NCBI GenBank assembly: GCA_012845835.1
Contig: JABAKD010000009.1
Coordinates: 11,461,785 to 11,525,784, forward strand
Source of the DNA: Undaria pinnatifida
Lineage: Eukaryota; Sar; Phaeophyceae; Laminariales; Alariaceae
Reading direction: 5' to 3'
Length of the DNA: 64,000 bases
The number at the start of each line of letters is the position of its first letter. The stretch's first letter is position 1. The notes below the pieces were generated by a model. That model made no database searches, was not told where the DNA came from, and saw nothing but the letters and a program-made list of their open reading frames with translations. This document shows, one piece after another, positions 58,501 through 64,000 of the stretch. Position numbers and translations under genes: made by a program.

Positions 58501-61500
58501 CAGGCGCGTGCGACGTTCACGGCCGGAATTCAGGGAGTGTAAGAGGGGTAGATGGGCGGGGGCGCAGAAGCTGCCCAACGACAAGCGTCTGCTGTGGGTG
58601 GCAGCGGCGGCCCGTTCTGCTGCATTACTATTGCCTATGATTCTCTCTTTTATTTCGCTGTCTCCGGCTCTCTCCATCTCACTCTCTTTCTAAAGCCTAA
58701 TGCAAATCTCCATCTCACCCAACTTAAGAACACACTGGACACAACTACCCTCTTAGGAGGTGGCACATGCGCGGCAAAGCCCCGCACCCCCGCCCCGACC
58801 CCCCTCTCTATGCGTCCTTTCCGACTCTCACCTCGTCGGCGTTTTGGCCGTTCTGCTCCATGTACTTGCGGCGCCCGGGGGTGGGCGGTCTGTACGTCGC
58901 GTCCCGACTACCACCAGCACCGCCACCGGCAGTAGCAGCAGTATCAGCAGCAGGGTTGCCGGTGTTGGAGCCGCCTCTAGCATCGTCCACCGAATACGTT
59001 CTGTAGAGCGGCAACCGCAGCGACAGTAGCAGTAGCAGTAGCGGTAACAGTAGCAAGAGCAGCCGTAGCAGTAGCAGAAGCAGTTGTAGCAGCAGCAGTT
59101 GCAGTTGCAGCAGTAGTATCAGCAGCAGCAGCAGTAGCAGTAGTAGCGGCAGCAGACACACGTCACGACGAAGAGGGAGGGGGTCACTCTTTGTAGGAAA
59201 CATGTAAGCATGTAAGAAGGTGTGGGGATGGAGGCATGGACATGGAATTGCCAAGGAGAAACTGCTGCTCACAGAAGGGAGGGGAGGGGGGGGGCAACAG
59301 TAAATACGGTATCATACCTGAAGAGCACGGCGTTGAGAAGGAGGCGAGCCACAGCGCGCAACCGGTCTTCCGACATCCTCGCCGCTAACGACGCTGCCGC
59401 TTCCGACGGCTTCAAAACACGGTCATGGGCAGAGGGCGGGAGGGGGAGGGGGGTTGGGGGGCAGGATGAGGCATGTCCCTTTCCGGGGGTGTGGCCAGCG
59501 CGAAAGCTGCGGCTTTGGTGAAGACTGGTGAAGAAGGGAGAGAAAACGTTCACGGGGTATACACGACGCCACCGCCCCCGCGTTCCCCCCCCCCTTATTT
59601 TCCACAAAATAATAACTCCCGCCCGTTGACATTGCGCGCCCAACCCGCGTGCTGTTTTCCCCTGTACATCTCACAGTACGCGAGCTGTCAAACGACGACA
59701 GCGAAGACAACGACGACGACAACAGCAACAGATTGCGCTTGGCGGGGCCGCCGTTTCCTGATCAACGCCTCCCCTGCCCCACCAACCGAACCTCCGTCCC
59801 CAAACCTTCCAAATCCCCTTCCCTCCATCCTCCACCCCCCTCCCCACCTTCCCCCCCCCTCTCCCCCCCCCCCCCCCCACCCTTGTAACCTTATTCTCGA
59901 TTCCAGTCCTGGCGCGAGACAGCTCCAAGCGGCACGCAAGCACGTGCTTGGCGGTGCGAGCAACAATCTCCGCGGCAATCAGTTGTCGCGTCCCCTCGCT
60001 CTCCCACCCTAACGCTCGTCGGAGCTATATGCGCGTGTATGCGTGTGCGTGGATGGGTAGCAGAGGCAGTTGTAAGGACCGTTTCGGGAAAGTGATGCCC
60101 GGTGCCGACGGTCGCGGTTAAGGGGCAAGCACGCGCGCGATTTGACGACAGGGAAGCGGGGCGCGGGGGGGGGGGGTAAGGGGGGGGCGTGAGGAAAGGG
60201 GAAAGGAGGGGAGGGGACGGGTGGTGGTAGGGGGAGGACCGGGGGGGGGGGGGGGTCATACAGGAAAAGTGGTGTGGCAGGTTCTGCTGTACAGTAAGTA
60301 GTGGTAGCAGCTGTAGCAGCAGTAGAAGATATAGCGGTAAAGTGGTAGCGGTAGTGGTAGCCGTATCAGCAACAGCAGCAGCCGAAGCAGCAGACGTAAG
60401 AGAAGCAGGAATAATATACCAGGTACCTGCTAAGCAAAATTAGCAGCAGCAGTAGTATAAACAGCAGCCGTTTTGAGCATGATTTCGCTCAACCCTCGCT
60501 GTCCTATTCTTTTGCTAACCTTACCTTTAACAACCTTCGAATAACACCCTAGCTATACCCGCACCATTATCCAAGTACAGCAAGCGTAGCCCAAGTCACG
60601 CGCGCCATTTCGCTTACCGCCGGCATGTACCGTAGGTTGACCCCCGCCCCGTGCAGGGCCGCACAGAGGTGGCCGCCCTCGAATATAAAAAGCGGCGGAT
60701 TCCGCTCCCCTGCCTTCCCGAGCTGCTCCACGCCGCCCACGAGCGCGTCGGAGGCCACCCGATCTGCAGGTGCGGGGCGGGACGGGATAGGATCGCGAAG
60801 GGTGGGGTAGGGTAGGGTACGGTAGGGGTAGGGTAGGGTACGGTAGGGGTAGGGTAGGGGAGGTCACGGTTAGGATAGGGCCGGATGGAATACGATAGCG
60901 TAGGGTAGTGTAGAGTAGAGTAGGATATGATAGGGAAGGGTAGAGTAGGGTAACCTAGCGTTAGCGTAACGCAGGGCAGGGAAAGGTAAGCGAAGGGCAA
61001 GGGAGGGTTGGCATAGGCTGGGCTAGCGTCGGGTTACCATAGCGAAGGGTGGGTTGGCGTAGGGTAGCATTGGCGTAGGGTAGGGTCGTCGGAACACGCT
61101 GCCACGTTAACAACGTGCGTATGCGTAAGGGGAACAACATCGTTATTTTGTACCAGTATGTGTGAGTACGTGGGAACACGTGCATGCTCCCCCTCCAAGT
61201 AGAGAGGGAGGAAGGGTCAAGCGCAGCAGACCGTGGCCCTTTGGCGATCGGCCGTGCCGAATTTCTTGAGTGCGCAGCAAATCCCACTGACGCACCCTGG
61301 TGGCCCAATGAAATTGAGCGTTCTGATCTACGACAGCGCTCTGGTGATAGTATGCTGTTGCTCCGTGGGACGTATGAACGCTGTTGTCCTCAAAAAGTGG
61401 ACGGGGTTGACGTTGCCTGGGTATAACGGGCGTATCGATCAGCGTTTTGTACGTCATAAAGTAGTTAAGAGCCGGTGTATCGTAGCTCGTAGGGTTTGTG

Positions 61501-63800
61501 ACCAGATCACGGTATACCGGCGCATTGGCCAATGAGCGCTGCCTTTACAAGGTGCTTCCGTGGCGGACATATTCTCGACAGGCAAGTTACGCATAACACA
61601 CTTGGAAGTTTTCCTGGCCACTTCCTATAAAAGTACCATACCATACACCTCGAATAACAATAGACTGCGGAATGAAAATCATATTTGTGAAAAAAACACA
61701 ACAAAAACCGATCTCGTAATATCGCAATGCGAAGGCAATAACTCACCAGCCAATCGCGGCAGCAGCGTCTCCACGATCAACTTGCTACCCGTAGCTGCCG
61801 TCCCGCCCCCCCACCCGGCCGTTCCCGCCCCCCACCCTGCCCCCCCCGCCCCCCCGCTTAAATCTCTGGAGCTCCCCTGCGGTCGCATCCGCTCCCTCAG
61901 CAGCTCCTCCCGCAGGCGCAAGGGGTTGCACCCTCTCTCGAGGTTTGCAGTGCCTGAATCCGGTCGGGATTGGGATTGGGGTTGGGGATACAGGGGTGGG
62001 GTGGGGGTCGGGTCGAGGCCGGTCGGGTCGGGTTGGGTCGAATCGTGAAAGTGGAACGTTGGAAGGATGGAACTAAGAAGTGAAAGTGAAACAAACCTTG
62101 CGTACTTTACTCTTCTTTTTGTTCCCTTACCAAGGGCGTCAACCACCACACACGCCACAACAGCAACAACCACAAAACAACCCCCCCCCTCCCCCACCCC
62201 ATGCCCCCCCTCAAACCATAATTACAGCAGTGACTTCTCACTCCCGACCCCCCCGGGAGCTCACCATCCCCATCCACAGCGCCGCATCCGGCACCCCCGT
62301 GTTCGAAGCCTCCGTCCACAAGCACCACCACCGCGTCACCCACGACCCGTTTCCCGGCCAGCCTGCTCGCGCGCTCGTTAATGGCCTCGTTGGACAAGAT
62401 CCCCCCCCCGACCCCTGCCCCCGCACCAGACATTCTCCTGTCATTTCCAAAGTCGGTGGAAGCCGCGGCGGCGGCGATAGCGGCGGTCGGTGCCGTTGGC
62501 GTGGCAGCCGGGGTTATCGCGGGGGAGGACATCGACGCCCCCGCCCCCACCTCCTGCTTGTAAAAGAGGTCCATCCCGTGCGAAACCATTCCAGCCCCGG
62601 CGATCTCCTCCCTGCCGCACCTCAGGAGCGCCGCGACAGCCTCCACAATGAGGCTCGGCCGCCCCGTCCCGCCCCCTGCCCCTCTTCCGCCTCCACCACC
62701 CTCCCCCAGAAACAGAGGACCGTAGCCTCCATTGCCAGCATCTCCATCTCTTTCTTTCTTCGGGGAGGGCTGGATAGGCGGGTAGCGGTCCACCTCACCA
62801 ACATCCGCGGCCTCCTCTGCTGCTGCCGCTGCTATCGCCGCCGAGGCTACGGCAAGATCTAGGGTCTCGAATGACCGCAGACGAACGCTCGAGTCCTGAG
62901 GCACGATCACCGCCCTCGCTAAGTCGGCCACACCCCACGTTGCGTCGGGCTGCCCTGTCGTCGCGCTCGATGTTCTCGAGGGAACGTCTTCTGGCGGGAG
63001 GAGATCCGGGAAGAGGACCAGGGTCGCTGGTGGAGATGATGACGGGTCCTTGCCTTCTTCCACGTGCTGTTGTCGTTGGCCGTGAAGCGGGAGATACATG
63101 GGGATAGAGGGGGGGGCGGGGGGCGGGGGGGGGGGGGGGTTGGTGGGGGGCAGGGGGGGGGGGGGGTAGTCTTCACTCAGAGAGCAAAGGGGACGCGCGA
63201 AGGGTGAGCTTGAGCCTTGGCAGTGGGGGGCTCCAATCGTAAAAACAAAGACGAGTGCGGATGATAACCACACTATGTTAAAAACGTGACTATTGCGCAT
63301 GTCTTCTGGCATAAATATCATTGGTTAAACCTTTTAAAGGCAGAAAAAACAGCAACATCGCCGCAAACCTCCTTTCGCCCGTCGAAGGCGCCCTCTATTG
63401 CGCATCCCGATGTGCACCAGCAAAAACAAAACATGACAAACGCCAAGACCTCATCCCCTCCTCCCCCTCACCCCTCTCCCGTCCGTCCCCGTCCCTTCTC
63501 CCTCTCCTCCGTTCCCGCGACACCCCGTCGCGTGCACACACGACGGAAGAAAATCACGCCCCGCCTTCATTTTATTCCCTGCTTCCATTTTCCTCCCATA
63601 ACAGTGCTTTGTCTCTCACCGACTCCCTGATTTTCCCGTCCCCCGACAACACCCCTCCGGCGATGGAAAGGTCTGGCTCCTCGGCCTTCAGCAGCCCGAG
63701 GTGCTCCGAGATAAGCTTCTGGACATCGCGAAACCCCCACTTCGCCGGCCCGCCCCTCCCATCCAGCCCGCAGACGTTGCAGAACAGCCACGAGACAGTT
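55526..63800 (-). CDS. CLU/TIF31-like protein with TPR-like helices, 11 exons (partial)
   Basis: Exons 5' to 3': 63620-63800, 62265-63066, 61747-61953, 60618-60763, 59890-60000, 59318-59409, 58832-59000, 58039-58425, 57009-57211, 56299-56631 and 55526-55799. Phases agree at all internal junctions (0,1,1,0,0,2,0,0,2,2). The central part reads LCAALHGAGVNLRYMPA, then AAEIVARTAKHVL, matching the CLU-domain signatures (LH..GINMRYLG and EM.ARA.KH) as I recall them. CLU proteins govern mitochondrial distribution and bind mRNAs. The late exons (REIAEAHMALAVADWVEGN, ARRETERALRSLLEG) look like TPR helices. Exon 62265-63066 is partly low complexity. The gene starts outside the window or beyond 63,800. 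The end is either the TGA at 55526-55528 or a donor leading on to the RCC1 exons. Confidence 0.62.
55805..55995 (+). repeat. G-rich GGGGGTGGG array
   Basis: Irregular G-rich repeat directly upstream of the acceptor of exon 55526-55799 (the C-rich strand is the transcript). It may serve as an extended pyrimidine tract. Confidence 0.75.
57340..57515 (+). repeat. CAT/CAC triplet-rich tract
   Basis: ATC, CAT and CAC triplets mixed; intronic. Confidence 0.75.
59010..59157 (+). repeat. GCAGTA/AGCAGC triplet array
   Basis: GCAGTAGCAG units over 150 bases just upstream of exon 58832-59000; intronic. Confidence 0.85.
60785..61085 (+). repeat. GGTAG pentamer array
   Basis: AGGGTAGGGT-type units, degraded to the right, in the intron upstream of exon 60618-60763. 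Confidence 0.85.
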
Positions 63801-64000
63801 CTGCAGAGCGGAATGGCAGAATGGTGGTGGACGACAAAAATGAGGCTACCGGCGGACTCAGGCAATGGCAAACATCGATATCAACACCAATACAAAACAA
63901 ATACCTGGTATCGGTATCAGTATCAGCACCATCAACAAATATCAGTAACACTGTCATCATCATCGTCAACATCAACACCAACACAACACAATCACCCAAG

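Overview
The window reads as nuclear DNA of a eukaryote with intron-dense, GC-rich genes embedded in simple-sequence arrays and transposable-element debris. Exons are small (about 45-250 bases, with two long ones), introns are long (0.3-4.5 kb) and mostly GT-AG, and exon phases fit across many junctions. This style, with chromodomain-type Ty3/gypsy elements and LINEs, suggests a multicellular stramenopile such as a brown alga; that is an inference from style, not a proven assignment.

Layout. 1-1575 (+): 3' end of an unrecognised gene. 5706-22093 (-): a 14-exon gene for a golgin-84 (GOLGA5-type) Golgi tether, assembled here by splice phase. Its introns hold a LINE relic (13.0-14.6 kb), short dispersed repeats, many satellites, and a foldback/hAT-like element (19.6-21.3 kb) inside the 3.8-kb first intron. 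22.1-42.6 kb is mobile-element territory. It holds a decayed chromodomain Ty3/gypsy element with a 5-bp target duplication (23,362-30,724), diverged satellite-like repeats (31.4-32.7 kb), a second gypsy element that has lost its reverse transcriptase but keeps both LTRs (34,965-38,516), and a cluster of very short LTR elements (TRIM type) carrying tRNA-like arms (34.3-39.3 kb). 42,617-53,979 (-): an 11-exon gene for a seven-bladed RCC1-repeat protein. 55,526-63,800 or beyond (-): an 11-exon gene for a protein resembling the CLU/TIF31 (clustered mitochondria) family with TPR-like helices. These last two could be one gene; the junction between 55.5 and 54.0 kb is unresolved.

How the genes relate. 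Golgin-84 acts in Golgi membrane tethering, RCC1 propellers are scaffold or exchange-factor modules, and CLU proteins act in mitochondrial distribution and mRNA binding. There is no operon logic; the three large genes lie on the minus strand and are separated by repeats.

The most unusual material is the TRIM cluster, where a D-arm-like sequence in the LTR and a near-perfect tRNA T-arm beside the primer-binding site give the arrangement of an internal Pol III promoter. Also notable are a 9-bp palindrome, TACCWGGTA, scattered through the window, and a conserved extra C-terminal module after the chromodomain in both gypsy elements.
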